Source: an uncultured Rhodospira sp.
Lineage (GTDB): Bacteria; Pseudomonadota; Alphaproteobacteria; Rhodospirillales; Rhodospirillaceae
Reading direction: 5' to 3'
DNA: 43,165 bases
Assembly: GCF_937138205.1 (NCBI RefSeq)
Contig: NZ_CAKZOT010000049.1
Coordinates: 1 to 43,165 of the forward strand
The notes under the pieces were generated by a model. That model saw only the letters and a list, made by a program, of their open reading frames with translations, was not told the origin of the DNA and did not search any database. Both the position numbers and the translations under genes were made by a program. The first letter of the stretch is position 1; the number at the start of each line of letters is the position of its first letter. This document shows, in pieces, positions 11,107 to 20,777 of the stretch.

Positions 11107-11166
11107 GGGTCACTCGTCCTCGCCCTTGAGAGAACCGGGCCGGGGCCGGATGCCCCGGGGCGGCGC

Positions 11167-12750
11167 CTACTTCTTCTTGCCGTCCTTGCCCTTGCCGCCT
11201 TTGCCCTTGCCGTCCTTACCGTTCTTGCCCTTGCCCTTGGCGGCGCCGCCGTCGGACTCGATGACATCGGCGACCAAGCGGTCGAGCAGGCGCACGCCGA
11301 AAGCCGTGGCGCCCTTGGGCACCGTCGGCTTGTCCTTCTTTGACCACGTCACGCCGGCGATGTCGAGGTGTGCCCAGGGCGTGTCCTTGTCGCGGATGTA
11401 GCGTTGCAGGAACTGAGCGGCGGTGATGGAGCCGGCCTCGCGGTTGCCGACGTTCTTCATGTCGGCGATGTCCGAGCGCAGCATCTTGTCGTAGGCCTCG
11501 CCCAGGGGCAGGCGCCACACCTTCTCGCCCACGCCGCCGCCGGCCTCGGAGAGGGCCTCGGCCAGGTCGTCGTTGTTGGAGAACAGCCCGGCGTGCTCGC
11601 CGCCCAGGCTGATGATGATGGCCCCGGTCAGGGTGGCCAGATCGATGATGTGGCTGGGCTTGAAGCGGTCCTGCGCGTACCAGAGCACATCGGCCAGCAC
11701 GAGCCGGCCCTCGGCGTCGGTGTTGATGACCTCGACGGTCTGGCCCGACATGGTCTCCACCACGTCGCCGGGCCGCTGCGCGGTGCCGGAGGGCATGTTC
11801 TCCACCAGCCCGCACAGGCCGACCACGTTGGCGTTGGCCTTGCGCCCGGCCAGGGCCTTCATCAGGCCGGCGACGACACCGGCGCCGCCCATGTCCCACT
11901 TCATGTCCTCCATGCCGGCGGACGGCTTGATGCTGATGCCGCCGGAATCGAAGGTCACGCCCTTGCCGACGAAGGCGATGGGCGCCGCGTCCTTGTCCTT
12001 CGCGCCCTTGTATTCCATCACCAGCAGGCGCGGCGGCCGGGCCGAGCCCTGCGCCACGCCGAGCAGCGCGCCCATGCCCAGCTTGCGCATTTTCTGCTCG
12101 TCCAGCACCTCGACCGTGATGCCCAGGTCGGCCAGGTCCTTGACCTGCTCGCAGAAGCTTTCGGGGTAGACCACGTTGGCCGGTTCGCTGACCAGGGTGC
12201 GGGTCAGGTCGACGCCCTCGGCCACCGCCTCCAGCGGGGCGAAGGCCTTCTTGGCCGCGTTGGGATCGTCGCACAGCACCGACAGCTTGCGCAGCGCCGG
12301 CTTCTCGTCCGGCTTTTCCTTGGTCCGGTAGCGGTCGAAACGGAAGCCGGCCAGGGTCGCCCCCAGGGCGGCATGGGCGGCGGCCTCGACGTCAGACAGC
12401 GGCGCATCGCCGGGCAGGTCGGGCACCAGCGCCGCCGTCTCGTCGCCCAGCGCGCCGAGCCGGCCAACGGCTGTGCCGCCGAAGGTTTCCAGGGTGGTGG
12501 CGGTGATCGCCTCGGGCTTGCCGAGCCCGATCAGGACCACCCGATCCAGGGTGACGCCGTGCGGCGCGTTCAGCACCAGGCACTTGCCGCCCTCGCCCTT
12601 GAACCGCTCGGCCTTCAGCGCGCGCCCGATCTGGCCCCCGGTCAGTTCGTCAAGCTCGGTGGCGACGGCACCCAGGAGGTTCTCCTCCCGAACACCCAGG
12701 ACCAGGGCTCCCTTGTCGGGGATGGCGGGCTTGGCGAACGACACTTTCAT
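11167..12750 (-). CDS. pepA: leucyl aminopeptidase PepA, M17 family, with a Lys/Gly-rich tail
   Basis: Two-metal cytosolic aminopeptidase that removes N-terminal residues from peptides. The active-site signatures are present: VGKGVTFDSGG (261-271, with K263 and D268), K275 in SIKPS, and NTDAEGRL (343-350). The 527-residue product is somewhat longer than typical because the last 27 or so residues form a low-complexity tail of lysine and glycine with a few aspartates, encoded by an imperfect triplet-rich repeat at about 11167-11250. That tail is unusual for PepA and may bind nucleic acid or be a slippage product (inference). The start at 12750 has AGAAGGA 7 nt upstream. An M17 paralogue lies 119 bp upstream. 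Confidence 0.95.
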   Translation of the reverse strand: MKVSFAKPAIPDKGALVLGVREENLLGAVATELDELTGGQIGRALKAERFKGEGGKCLVLNAPHGVTLDRVVLIGLGKPEAITATTLETFGGTAVGRLGALGDETAALVPDLPGDAPLSDVEAAAHAALGATLAGFRFDRYRTKEKPDEKPALRKLSVLCDDPNAAKKAFAPLEAVAEGVDLTRTLVSEPANVVYPESFCEQVKDLADLGITVEVLDEQKMRKLGMGALLGVAQGSARPPRLLVMEYKGAKDKDAAPIAFVGKGVTFDSGGISIKPSAGMEDMKWDMGGAGVVAGLMKALAGRKANANVVGLCGLVENMPSGTAQRPGDVVETMSGQTVEVINTDAEGRLVLADVLWYAQDRFKPSHIIDLATLTGAIIISLGGEHAGLFSNNDDLAEALSEAGGGVGEKVWRLPLGEAYDKMLRSDIADMKNVGNREAGSITAAQFLQRYIRDKDTPWAHLDIAGVTWSKKDKPTVPKGATAFGVRLLDRLVADVIESDGGAAKGKGKNGKDGKGKGGKGKDGKKK

Positions 12751-12869
12751 CGACGGATCCTTCTCTCTTGGCTCTGGTGGGCGTCCGGCGCCTCACGCAA
12801 ACGTCAGGGTTCGGCCGGAACTTTACAAGGACGTGACCGGAGGGGAAAGCGCAGTGGACCGATAAGCCG

Positions 12870-14288
12870 CTACGCCGCGCCAAACCGCCGCTCCACCAGG
12901 CCGAACAGCGCCGCCAGGGCCTGCGCCTCGCCGCCCTCGGGCCGGCCGGGCCGGCTTTTCTGGGTCCAGGCGAACATGTCCACGTGCAGCCATGGCGTCT
13001 CGGGCGAGACGAACTCGGCCAGGAACAGCGCGGCGGTGATGGCGCCGCCGAAGCGGTTGGTCCCGGTGCTGTGGATGTCGGCCACCGTGCTGTCCAGCAT
13101 CGACCGGTAGGGCGCGTGCAGCGGCAGGCGCCAGACCGGCTCATCCACCGCCGTCGCCGCGTCCATCAGGTCCGCCGCCAGGGCGTCGTCGCGGGTGAAC
13201 ACGGCCGGCACGTCCGGCCCCAGTGCCGCGCGCGCCGACCCGGTCAGCGTCGCCATGTCGAGCAGCAGGGCCGGGGTCTCTCGATCCGCCTCGGCCAGCG
13301 CGTCGGCCAGCACCAGCCGGCCCTCGGCATCGGTGTCGCCCACCTCCACCGTCAGGCCTTTGCGGGTGCGGATCACGTCCAGCGGCCGGAAGCTGTCGCC
13401 GGAGACCATGTTCTCCACCGCCGGGATCAGCAAGCGCAGGCACACCGGCAACCCGGCGTCCATGATCATGTGCGCCAGCCCCAGGGCGTGGGCGGCCCCA
13501 CCCATGTCCTTCTTCATCAACAGCATGGCCGAGGACGGCTTGAGGTCCAGGCCGCCGGAATCGAACACCACGCCCTTGCCCACCAGGGTCACGCGCGGTT
13601 GGGCGGCGTCGCCCCAGCGCAGGTCGAGCAGGCGCGGCGCGCGGGCGCTGCCGCGTCCGACCGCGTGCACCGCCGGCCAGTCCTCGGTCAGCAAGGCATC
13701 GCCGACGATCTCGGAAAAACGCGCGCCGTGGTGCTCGGCCAGGGCGCGGGCGACGCCGGCCAGCTCGGACGGCCCCAGGTCGGCCGCCGGCGTGGTGACC
13801 AGATCGCGCACCAGCGCCATGCCCGCCACGCGCCGCCTGACGCGCGCCCGGTCGCAGCCCTCGGGCCACACCAGCCGGGCCGGTGGCTCGGCCGGCTCGC
13901 CCTTGTAGCGGTCGAACCGGTAGGCCCCCAGCGCCCAGGCCAGCGCCACCGCGTCACCGTCTCCTGCGCCATCCAGCGCGAACACGCCGGGGGAGAGCGC
14001 CCGTGGCAGGCCGGCCAGCGCCCAGCGGTCGCGGCCGTCGCCCAGCCCGGCCAGCATCCCGGCCAGCGTGCCGTCCGGCCCCGGCAGGGGACAGGTCTGG
14101 CCGATCTTGGCGGAAAAGCCGGTGGCGCGCACCCAGGCGGCGCGGCCCGGATCCTGGGCGGCCAACCAGTCGTCGAGGCCATCGGCGCGCACCGGGATCA
14201 GCGGCACCACGGGGGTGCCGTCTGTCGGGGGCTCGATCAGGGAGTCAAGGCAGGGCGGGGACGGCCGGAAGGCGGGCGCGTCGACCAT
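12870..14288 (-). CDS. second M17-family leucyl aminopeptidase
   Basis: A 472-residue paralogue of the adjacent pepA product, belonging to the shorter M17 branch. It keeps the metal and catalytic residues in VGKGVVFDSGG (236-246, K238 and D243), K250 and D261, and DTDAEGRL (318-325), where the first Asn of the usual NTDAEGR motif is Asp. The N-terminal domain differs from that of PepA, so substrates may differ. The frame is open to 14846, but everything upstream of 14288 overlaps gmd in another phase and lacks family character. The ATG at 14288 starts MVDAPAFRPS, just before a normal N-terminal domain. Tandem M17 genes suggest divided substrate ranges (inference). Confidence 0.93.
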   Translation of the reverse strand: MVDAPAFRPSPPCLDSLIEPPTDGTPVVPLIPVRADGLDDWLAAQDPGRAAWVRATGFSAKIGQTCPLPGPDGTLAGMLAGLGDGRDRWALAGLPRALSPGVFALDGAGDGDAVALAWALGAYRFDRYKGEPAEPPARLVWPEGCDRARVRRRVAGMALVRDLVTTPAADLGPSELAGVARALAEHHGARFSEIVGDALLTEDWPAVHAVGRGSARAPRLLDLRWGDAAQPRVTLVGKGVVFDSGGLDLKPSSAMLLMKKDMGGAAHALGLAHMIMDAGLPVCLRLLIPAVENMVSGDSFRPLDVIRTRKGLTVEVGDTDAEGRLVLADALAEADRETPALLLDMATLTGSARAALGPDVPAVFTRDDALAADLMDAATAVDEPVWRLPLHAPYRSMLDSTVADIHSTGTNRFGGAITAALFLAEFVSPETPWLHVDMFAWTQKSRPGRPEGGEAQALAALFGLVERRFGAA

Positions 14289-14385
14289 GGGCGGGGGATC
14301 TCCGGCAGGACGGGAACGCGGGTCTTTGGAGTTATATAGCGTGGAACGCGCCGACTGCAGCCGGATCTCGTCTGCGGCTGGGCGG

Positions 14386-15456
14386 TCACTCGGCGCAGTT
14401 CCTGCATTCCGTTTCCTTGCGCACGATGTCAAGGTCGGCGGCCACCATCTCGCGCACCAATTCCGGAAACGTCGTGTGGTGGCGCCACCCGAGGCGGTCA
14501 TGGGCCTTTGACGGATCGCCCCGCAGCAGGTCGACCTCTGTCGGGCGGAAATAGCGCGGGTCGATCTTGACCAGCACCTCGCCCGTGGCGGCACAGACAC
14601 CCGTCTCGTCGACGCCCTCGCCGTTCCAGACGATCTCGCGCTCGACGCATTGAAACGCCAACTCCACGAAGTTTCGCACCGAATGGGTCTCGCCGGTAGC
14701 CAGGACATAGTCGTCCGGGGTGTCCTGTTGCAGAATGCGCCACATCCCGTCGACGTAGTCGCGCGCATGGCCCCAGTCGCGTTTGGCGTCCAGATTGCCG
14801 AGGTACAGGCGCTTCTGGAGGCCGTGTGAAATGGCGGCGACGGCACGCGAAATCTTGCGTGTCACGAAGGTCTCACCCCGGATCGGGCTTTCGTGGTTGA
14901 ACAAGATGGCGTTCGAGGCGTGCATTCCATAGGCCTCGCGGTAGTTCACCGTGATCCAGTAGGCGTACAGCTTGGCGGCGGCGTACGGAGACCGGGGATA
15001 GAACGGCGTGGTCTCGCGTTGGGGCGTCTCCCGCGCCTTCCCGTACAACTCCGAGGTCGAAGCTTGGCAGAACCGCGTCGTCGTCTCCAGGCCGAGGATG
15101 CGCAATGCCTCCAGCAGCCGCAGGGTTCCGATGGCGTTGGCGTCGGCCGTGTACTCCGGCGTCTCGAAGCTGACCTGGACGTGGCTCTGGGCCGCCAGAT
15201 TGTAGATCTCGTCGGGCTGGACCTCCTGCACAAGGCGGATCAGGTTGGTGGCGTCGGTCAGGTCCCCGAAGTGCAGAAAAAACCGCACATCGCTGTCGTG
15301 CGGATCCTGGTACAGATGATCCACGCGCTCTGTGTTGAAGGACGACGAGCGCCTCTTGACTCCGTGAACCGTGTACCCCTTACCCAGGAGAAGTTCCGCT
15401 AGGTAGGCACCGTCTTGGCCAGTGACGCCCGTGATGAGGGCGGTTTTCGCTGTCAC
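14386..15456 (-). CDS. gmd: GDP-mannose 4,6-dehydratase
   Basis: Converts GDP-D-mannose to GDP-4-keto-6-deoxy-D-mannose, the precursor of GDP-L-fucose and related deoxysugars. It is an extended SDR enzyme of 356 residues with the NADP-binding GVTGQDG (10-16), the catalytic S/T-E region STSELYG (133-139, E136) and Y158xxxK162. The start codon is GTG at 15456 with AAGGGGG 9 nt upstream. It follows fcl by 46 bp on the same strand, so the two form an operon in the order fcl-gmd. No glycosyltransferase lies beside them, so the sugar is presumably used by a polysaccharide locus elsewhere. Confidence 0.97.
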   Translation of the reverse strand: MTAKTALITGVTGQDGAYLAELLLGKGYTVHGVKRRSSSFNTERVDHLYQDPHDSDVRFFLHFGDLTDATNLIRLVQEVQPDEIYNLAAQSHVQVSFETPEYTADANAIGTLRLLEALRILGLETTTRFCQASTSELYGKARETPQRETTPFYPRSPYAAAKLYAYWITVNYREAYGMHASNAILFNHESPIRGETFVTRKISRAVAAISHGLQKRLYLGNLDAKRDWGHARDYVDGMWRILQQDTPDDYVLATGETHSVRNFVELAFQCVEREIVWNGEGVDETGVCAATGEVLVKIDPRYFRPTEVDLLRGDPSKAHDRLGWRHHTTFPELVREMVAADLDIVRKETECRNCAE

Positions 15457-15502
15457 GGTATCGCGCCCCCTTGATTGTTGTGTCCCGCCCAGTCGGCCAT
15501 GC

Positions 15503-16450
15503 TCATTGCCGAATGCGGTCGAGATTGTCGAGGAACCACCGGTAGTATAACCACAACCCGGCTTCCAGCGGCGTGGCCGCCTGCCACCCCAGGTCGGTCA
15601 GAGTGGTGACGTCGAGGACCCTGCGCGGCGTGCCGTCCGGCCGGGTCTCATCGTAACGCAAAGCCCCGGTATACCCCACGGCATCCCGCACGGCCGCTGC
15701 GAACTCCGCAATGGCGATGTCCTCGCCGGTGCCGACATTGACGTGCCCCTCGGCGGAATAGTGCTTCATCAGGAACACGCAGGCGTCAGCCAGATCGTCC
15801 ACGTACAGGAATTCACGCCTTGGGCGGCCGGTTCCCCATACCACCACCTCACCGGCACCGGAGTCCTTGGCGTCGTGGAAGCGTCGCAGCAAGGCGGCGG
15901 GTACGTGGCTGTTTTCCGGGTGGAAATTGTCGCCGGGCCCGTACAGGTTTGTCGGCATGGCGGAAATGAAATCGTGGCCATGCTGCCGGCGATAGGCTTG
16001 GCACAGCTTGATGCCGGCGATCTTGGCGATCGCGTACCACTCGTTGGTTGGGTCCAGCGGGCCGGTCAGCAGCGCGTCCTCGCGCATGGGCTGGGCGGCG
16101 TCGCGCGGGTAGATGCACGACGACCCAAGGAACAACAGCTTCTCCACGCCCCGGGCGGCGGCGGCGTGGATGATGTTGGCCTCAATCATCAGGTTGTCGT
16201 AAAGGAAATCGGCTGGGTATGTGTTGTTGGCGTGAATGCCGCCGACTCTTGCCGCTGCCAAGAACACAGCATCCGGTCGTTCACTGGCGAAAAACGCCTC
16301 AACGTCGGCCTGACGCCTCAAATCGACACGACCCCGAGCGTCGCCAATGAGCGTACATCCCTCATCCGCCAGCCGGCGCATCAACGCGCCGCCAACCATG
16401 CCACGGTGCCCCGCCACCCAAACCCGCTTGCCCGCCAGAGCGTAGTCCAT
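15503..16450 (-). CDS. fcl: GDP-L-fucose synthase (epimerase/reductase)
   Basis: Carries out the C3/C5 epimerisation and NADPH reduction of GDP-4-keto-6-deoxymannose to GDP-L-fucose, the step after Gmd. The 315-residue protein has the nucleotide-binding GHRGMVG (14-20), the active-site SSC at 110-112 and Y139xxxK143, all typical of the family. The ATG at 16450 has GGAGG 5 nt upstream. It is the first gene of a co-directional run that continues through gmd and two aminopeptidases. About 180 bp further upstream lies copy B of the 97-bp palindrome. Confidence 0.96.
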   Translation of the reverse strand: MDYALAGKRVWVAGHRGMVGGALMRRLADEGCTLIGDARGRVDLRRQADVEAFFASERPDAVFLAAARVGGIHANNTYPADFLYDNLMIEANIIHAAAARGVEKLLFLGSSCIYPRDAAQPMREDALLTGPLDPTNEWYAIAKIAGIKLCQAYRRQHGHDFISAMPTNLYGPGDNFHPENSHVPAALLRRFHDAKDSGAGEVVVWGTGRPRREFLYVDDLADACVFLMKHYSAEGHVNVGTGEDIAIAEFAAAVRDAVGYTGALRYDETRPDGTPRRVLDVTTLTDLGWQAATPLEAGLWLYYRWFLDNLDRIRQ

Positions 16451-16626
16451 GTTGCCTCCTGCGTGTCACCCTCACTCCAACCGTCACGCCAAGCGCTCAC
16501 GTCGGAACAGAAAATAAGACTGACCGCCAAAGACACTGCGGCAATTCGGGCCTTGGTTCCAGGATGGATGCAGACCATCTGAACGGGAGGCTTTCAATGG
16601 GCCGGCCACGACCCAATTCAGGCACC

Positions 16627-16723
16627 GGCTTATTCACTTGGCTCCGGTAACCCCAACATGGGTTGCTGGACAGGTGTTTCATCGTACCAGATCGCGCCTC
16701 TACCGGAGCCAAGTGAATAAGCC
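16627..16723. repeat. 97-bp palindromic dispersed repeat, copy B
   Basis: The arms are perfect over 23 bp: GGCTTATTCACTTGGCTCCG and onward at 16627-16649, and the reverse complement at 16701-16723. It has the same total length as copy A at 1779-1875. Internal blocks CAACATG and GTACCAGA-CGCGCCTCT are shared as well, so the similarity is not limited to the arms. The arm change relative to copy A is compensated on the other arm. Confidence 0.88.
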
Positions 16724-16947
16724 TTCTGGCCGAAATGGCTTGGACACGGGACTCGGGATCTGATTCACACTCCGGGTGAGCTTCCGCGTCCGCCCGCCGA
16801 CCGTCGCGCCAAGGCGGCGCGTGTTAGCGCGCGATCCCGCACACCCTCGGCATGACCGCGCGGACGATCCGGTCAGGGCGACCCGCGCGAGGTGTTGCCC
16901 GATTGAAACGCTCGGCCAGCCCTGTTGCTCCACGGCCTCACCCGGTT

Positions 16948-16976
16948 TTGCCGCTTTTGCCAAATCCGGGTACCAT
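16948..16976 (+). promoter_or_regulatory. candidate sigma-70-type promoter for the asmA-like gene
   Basis: TTGCCG (16948-16953), a 17-bp spacer, then TACCAT (16971-16976), about 70 bp before the chosen GTG start. Spacing is ideal and both boxes are near consensus, but this is a visual prediction only. Confidence 0.4.
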
Positions 16977-17044
16977 CACCGCCAGGTCACGCACGCCACC
17001 CCGGCGCCATTGCCGCCGTCAGGGCCTTGCGGGAGACGGTGTCG

Positions 17045-20000
17045 GTGAAAAAGCTGCTTCTGATCCTGGCCTTTCTGCTGATCGTGGTGGTCGGCGCGGC
17101 GCTGGTGCTGCCGTCGTTCATCGACTGGAATCCCTACCGCGACGAGATCGCCGCCCGCATCGAGGCGGCCACGGGACGGCCGGCCGCCATCGACGGCGAC
17201 CTGTCCCTGCGCGTGCTGCCCTCGCCGACGCTGTCGGTCGAGGGGGTGCGCCTGGCCAACATTCCGGACGGCAGCACCCGCGACATGGCCCGCATCGGCG
17301 CCCTGGAGGTGGCAGTCGATCTGGCGCCCCTGCTCCGGGGCGAGGTGCGGGTGCGGTCGGTGCGGGTGGTCGAGCCGGTGGTCTTGCTGGAACGCCTGCC
17401 GGATGGCCGCGCCAACTGGGCGTTCCAGGCCCGACGATCGGTCGGCGATGGGCGCTCGGTGTCGGGGCCGCTGCCGGGAACCGACCCGCCGCCGCCACCG
17501 CCTCCGACCCGGGACGACACCGGCGCCGGCCTGACGGTGCGGCTGGACGATGTAAGGATCGAGGCCGGCCTTGTCGTCTACCGCGACCGGGCGCGCGGCA
17601 CGGACCTGCGCATCGAGGCCATCGAGACCACCCTGTCGGCCGAGAGCCTGCGCGGTCCCTTCCGCGTGCGTGGCGACGTGCGCGTGGGCGACGTGGCGGT
17701 GGCCCTCGATGTGGCCACCGGGTCCGTCGAGACCCGCCGCTCCACGCCCCTGGACGCCAACCTGTTCCTGCCGGCGACCGGCGACACCCTGGCCCTGTCC
17801 GGCACGGTGGCCGGCCCCCTGGGGGACCCGACGTTTTCGGGGCGTGTCGAGGGGACCGCCGGCCGCCTGTCCGCGACCCTGGCCCTGCTGCTGGGGCGGG
17901 AGGGCGGCGCCCTGCTGGCCCGCCCCGCCACGATCTCCGGGCAGGTGGCGGCCACCGTCGCCGACGTCGCGGTGTCGGACCTGCGGCTGGGGGTGGGCGA
18001 GGCCGAGGTGCGCGGGCGCGTCGCGGCCACATACGGCGCGGACGCCCCCCTGGACGTGCAGGCCACGCTGCGCGTGCGCGCGCTGGACCTCGATGCCTGG
18101 CTGGCCTCTGTTCCCCCGGCCCAGGGGGCGGACGACGCGACAGACGACGCGACAGACGACGCGACAAACGACGGGGGCGGCCCACTTAGGCCGGGCCTCT
18201 CGTGGCCCACGGACCTGACCGCCACCCTCGACCTGTCGGCCGAGGCGCTGACCTGGCGCGGAGAAGTGGTGCGGCGGCTGGCGGTCGCGGCGCGCCTGGA
18301 AGACGGTCGCCTGACGGTCGAGAGCGCCAGCGCCGCCCTGCCCGGCGCCTCGCAGGTGACGGTGTCCGGGGCCGTGGACGCGCGTGAGGGCCTGCCCCGC
18401 GTCAGCGGCAGCGTCCAGGCCCGCTCCGGCAATCTGCGCGAGGTGCTGACGTGGCTGCGGGTGCCGGTCGGCGACGTGCCGGCCGACCGGCTGCGGGCCT
18501 TTGACGCATCGGCCCGCCTGGATGGCACGGCGGAGACCCTGAACATCCGCGACATCGACCTGACGCTCGACACCACGCGGGCCACCGGAGCGGTGGTCAT
18601 GCGTCCCGGGGCTCGCCTGGGCCTGGGCCTGAACGTGAGTCTGGATTCGGTCAACCTGGACGCCTATTGGCCGGGCGGCGGCGGCGCCGGCGCCGGCGAT
18701 ACGGGGGGCGGGGACACGGCGGCGGCCGCCGGGGGCCTGCCCGCGTGGCTTGAGTCCGTGGACGCCAATTTCCGCGTCGCCGTCGGCCTGCTCACCGCCG
18801 ACGCCCTGCCGTTCCGCGCGGTCCGGGCCGAGGGATCGCTGGTGCGCGGCCGCCTTGCCCTGAAGCAGGCCGGTGTCGACCGGGTCGCCGGCCTGCGCCT
18901 CACCGCCCGGGGCGGTCTGTCCCGCGTCGACGGCCGGCCCCGGGCCGACCACCTGACGATCACGGCCGAGGCCGACGACCTGTCACGCACGGCGCGGCTG
19001 TTGCGGCTGGACCTGCCGGCCTCGGCCCACGCCGCCTTGCAGGCCCTGGGGCCGGTCACCCAAACCGTGACGCTGAGCGGCACCCCGGACGCGCTGGACG
19101 TGACCACGGCGGCACGGTTCCAGGAGGGCGGCCTGGACAGCACCGGGCGCCTGACGGACCTGCTCGGGCCGGCACCGGCCTACGACCTGGCGGTGGACCT
19201 GCGCCATCCCGACGCCGAGCGGCTGGTCCGGCTGCTGGTGCCGGACTACGTGCCGCGTGGTTCGCCGCTGGGGGGCATCGCCCTGGCCAGCCAGGCGCGC
19301 GGCGAGGCCGGAGAGATTATTCTGGAGGGCTTCGGCCTGCGTCTCGGCGATATCCAGATGACCGGGCAGGCCCGCCTGGCGCTGGATGCAGAGCGGCCGC
19401 ACCTGACGGCGGATGTGAGAACGACCGCCGTGCCGCTGGACGCCTTCCTGCCCCTTGTGCGCGAGGCACGCCGGCAGCCGGTCCCGCCGCGTCTCATGAT
19501 TCCGGCGGCGGTCACGCCCCCGGCCGCGTGGTCTGCAACCGCCGTCGACCTGTCCGCCCTGGCCCTCCTGGATGCCGATGTCACGCTGCGCGCGACGGCC
19601 CTGGGCTTCGGGCCGCACACGCTGGAGGATGCCAAGATCACCGCCCGCCTGGCCGACGGCACGATACGCCTGGAGCGCCTGAGCGGCCTGCTGTACGGGG
19701 GCCAGGCCGAGGGCACGGCCACGGTGGCCGCCGGCGCCCCCGCGCGCGGCGATCTGACCCTGTCCGTGACCGGGTTCAGCGTCGCCCGCCTGCTGGGACA
19801 GGACGGCGATGACGGCGCGGCCGGCACCGGCACGCTGAAGCTGGATCTGGCCGGCACAGGGGCGAGCGCCGACGATCTCGTGGATGGCCTGACCGGCACG
19901 GCGCGCCTGACCCTGCACGGGCTCGACGTCAGCACCGCGCAGGTGCGTGGCACCGCCCTGGCCGGCCTGCTGGAGCCGGTGGCGGCGCTGAACGACCTGA

Positions 20001-20452
20001 CCGACTCGTTGGTCGGCGGTCTGGACCGCGCGCAGCGGCTGGTGGACGTCGACGGCTGGTTCGTGATCAACGACGGGGCCGTCGGCTTCGACCCGCTGCG
20101 GCTGGCCAGCGCGCTGTACGAGGCCGACGTCGCCGGCACCGTCGACCTGCGGGCCTGGACCATCGACGCGGAGGGGGTGGCCGACCTCGCGCAGGGACCG
20201 TTGCGGCAGGCCGTGGGACGCGTCATCCGGTTGCCGGAGCGCGTTCCGATCGCCCTGAGCGGCGCCCTGGACGCCCCCAGCGTGACCCTGCGCACCGCCA
20301 GCCTGCCCGCCGAGGCCGCCGGCGCGGCGAACGACGACGATCCGGCGCCGGGCGATGATGACGCCGCCGCGTCGCCGGCCGACACCACGACCGGGCCGCC
20401 GGACACGCCGGACGCCGACGTCGACGACCTGTTGCAAGGTGTGGAGCAATAA
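17045..20452 (+). CDS. AsmA family protein (TamB/AsmA-like envelope protein)
   Basis: A 1135-residue protein anchored by one N-terminal transmembrane helix (about residues 3-25), with the rest predicted to lie in the periplasm as repetitive beta-structure. The AsmA N-terminal signature is clear: FIDWNPYRDEIAARIEAATG followed by a GDLSLRVLPSPTLSV-type stretch. AsmA-like proteins are linked to phospholipid transport to, or assembly of, the outer membrane. Two low-complexity linkers interrupt the protein: a proline run near residue 148 and a D-D-A-T repeat at about 362-375. The C-terminus is acidic and disordered. GTG at 17045 is chosen because GGGAG lies 9 nt upstream; GTG at 17039 is too close to it. 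It is transcribed opposite to its neighbours. Confidence 0.9.
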   Translation: MKKLLLILAFLLIVVVGAALVLPSFIDWNPYRDEIAARIEAATGRPAAIDGDLSLRVLPSPTLSVEGVRLANIPDGSTRDMARIGALEVAVDLAPLLRGEVRVRSVRVVEPVVLLERLPDGRANWAFQARRSVGDGRSVSGPLPGTDPPPPPPPTRDDTGAGLTVRLDDVRIEAGLVVYRDRARGTDLRIEAIETTLSAESLRGPFRVRGDVRVGDVAVALDVATGSVETRRSTPLDANLFLPATGDTLALSGTVAGPLGDPTFSGRVEGTAGRLSATLALLLGREGGALLARPATISGQVAATVADVAVSDLRLGVGEAEVRGRVAATYGADAPLDVQATLRVRALDLDAWLASVPPAQGADDATDDATDDATNDGGGPLRPGLSWPTDLTATLDLSAEALTWRGEVVRRLAVAARLEDGRLTVESASAALPGASQVTVSGAVDAREGLPRVSGSVQARSGNLREVLTWLRVPVGDVPADRLRAFDASARLDGTAETLNIRDIDLTLDTTRATGAVVMRPGARLGLGLNVSLDSVNLDAYWPGGGGAGAGDTGGGDTAAAAGGLPAWLESVDANFRVAVGLLTADALPFRAVRAEGSLVRGRLALKQAGVDRVAGLRLTARGGLSRVDGRPRADHLTITAEADDLSRTARLLRLDLPASAHAALQALGPVTQTVTLSGTPDALDVTTAARFQEGGLDSTGRLTDLLGPAPAYDLAVDLRHPDAERLVRLLVPDYVPRGSPLGGIALASQARGEAGEIILEGFGLRLGDIQMTGQARLALDAERPHLTADVRTTAVPLDAFLPLVREARRQPVPPRLMIPAAVTPPAAWSATAVDLSALALLDADVTLRATALGFGPHTLEDAKITARLADGTIRLERLSGLLYGGQAEGTATVAAGAPARGDLTLSVTGFSVARLLGQDGDDGAAGTGTLKLDLAGTGASADDLVDGLTGTARLTLHGLDVSTAQVRGTALAGLLEPVAALNDLTDSLVGGLDRAQRLVDVDGWFVINDGAVGFDPLRLASALYEADVAGTVDLRAWTIDAEGVADLAQGPLRQAVGRVIRLPERVPIALSGALDAPSVTLRTASLPAEAAGAANDDDPAPGDDDAAASPADTTTGPPDTPDADVDDLLQGVEQ
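18128..18172. repeat. 12-bp tandem repeat inside the asmA-like gene
   Basis: The unit GACGACGCGACA occurs about three times in a row, with a slightly altered last unit, and encodes Asp-Asp-Ala-Thr repeats in a linker. In-frame gain or loss of units would change linker length without a frameshift. Confidence 0.8.
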
Positions 20453-20777
20453 GACCGCCCGAAGAAAAGGGTGACCGGTCCTGCCGGCCGGCCATTATAC
20501 CGCCCGGTGATTGGATTGACTCGTCCGGCTGGTCGCTTCGGGGCGCCGGTGATGCCGAGTCCTTGTTTTTTGGCCGCAGCGCCCCTTCGGGGCGCGCGGC
20601 TCCGCAGCCCCATTTTGGTTAAAGCTGGCATCGCGAAGCAATGCCAGGGGCGCGCCGACAGGGGCGGAGGGATCTCGGGAAAAGGCAAGACGTCAAAGCC
20701 CTGCGTTCTGATCACGCGGTCAACTGCGGTTTTTTGGGATTGAACACGCCCGACGGGGCACAGACACCGAACTCTGC
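20453..20777 (+). ncRNA. structured intergenic region, possible small RNA or repeat
   Basis: About 325 bp separate the asmA-like stop from a strong terminator, with no credible gene. Two clean hairpins are visible: GCGCCCC-TTC-GGGGCGC (20579-20595) and CTGGCAT/ATGCCAG (20625-20647). T-runs occur near 20565 and 20730. The distance to the terminator suggests either a long 3' untranslated region or an independent small RNA. It does not match tmRNA, RNase P or SRP RNA signatures that I know. It could also be a dispersed repeat. Confidence 0.3.

Larger units (their letters stand above)
16451..17044. other. 594-bp divergent intergenic region between fcl and the asmA-like gene
   Basis: It holds the second copy of the 97-bp palindromic repeat (16627-16723) and a candidate plus-strand promoter (16948-16976). 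On the minus strand a short open frame starting at 16578 begins with a signal-peptide-like run and runs into fcl out of frame; it has no ribosome site and is probably a gene remnant or chance. The rest is non-coding as far as can be seen. Confidence 0.5.

Noticed and set aside
8011-11343. 1110-codon open frame on the plus strand opposite the hybrid kinase and TPR genes
   Set aside because: High GC leaves antisense frames open. The minus-strand genes have complete recognised domains; the plus frame is proline/arginine-rich with no family character.
14289-14846. N-terminal extension of the second M17 aminopeptidase
   Set aside because: It overlaps gmd in another phase and is Arg/Ser/Thr-rich; the domain begins after the ATG at 14288.
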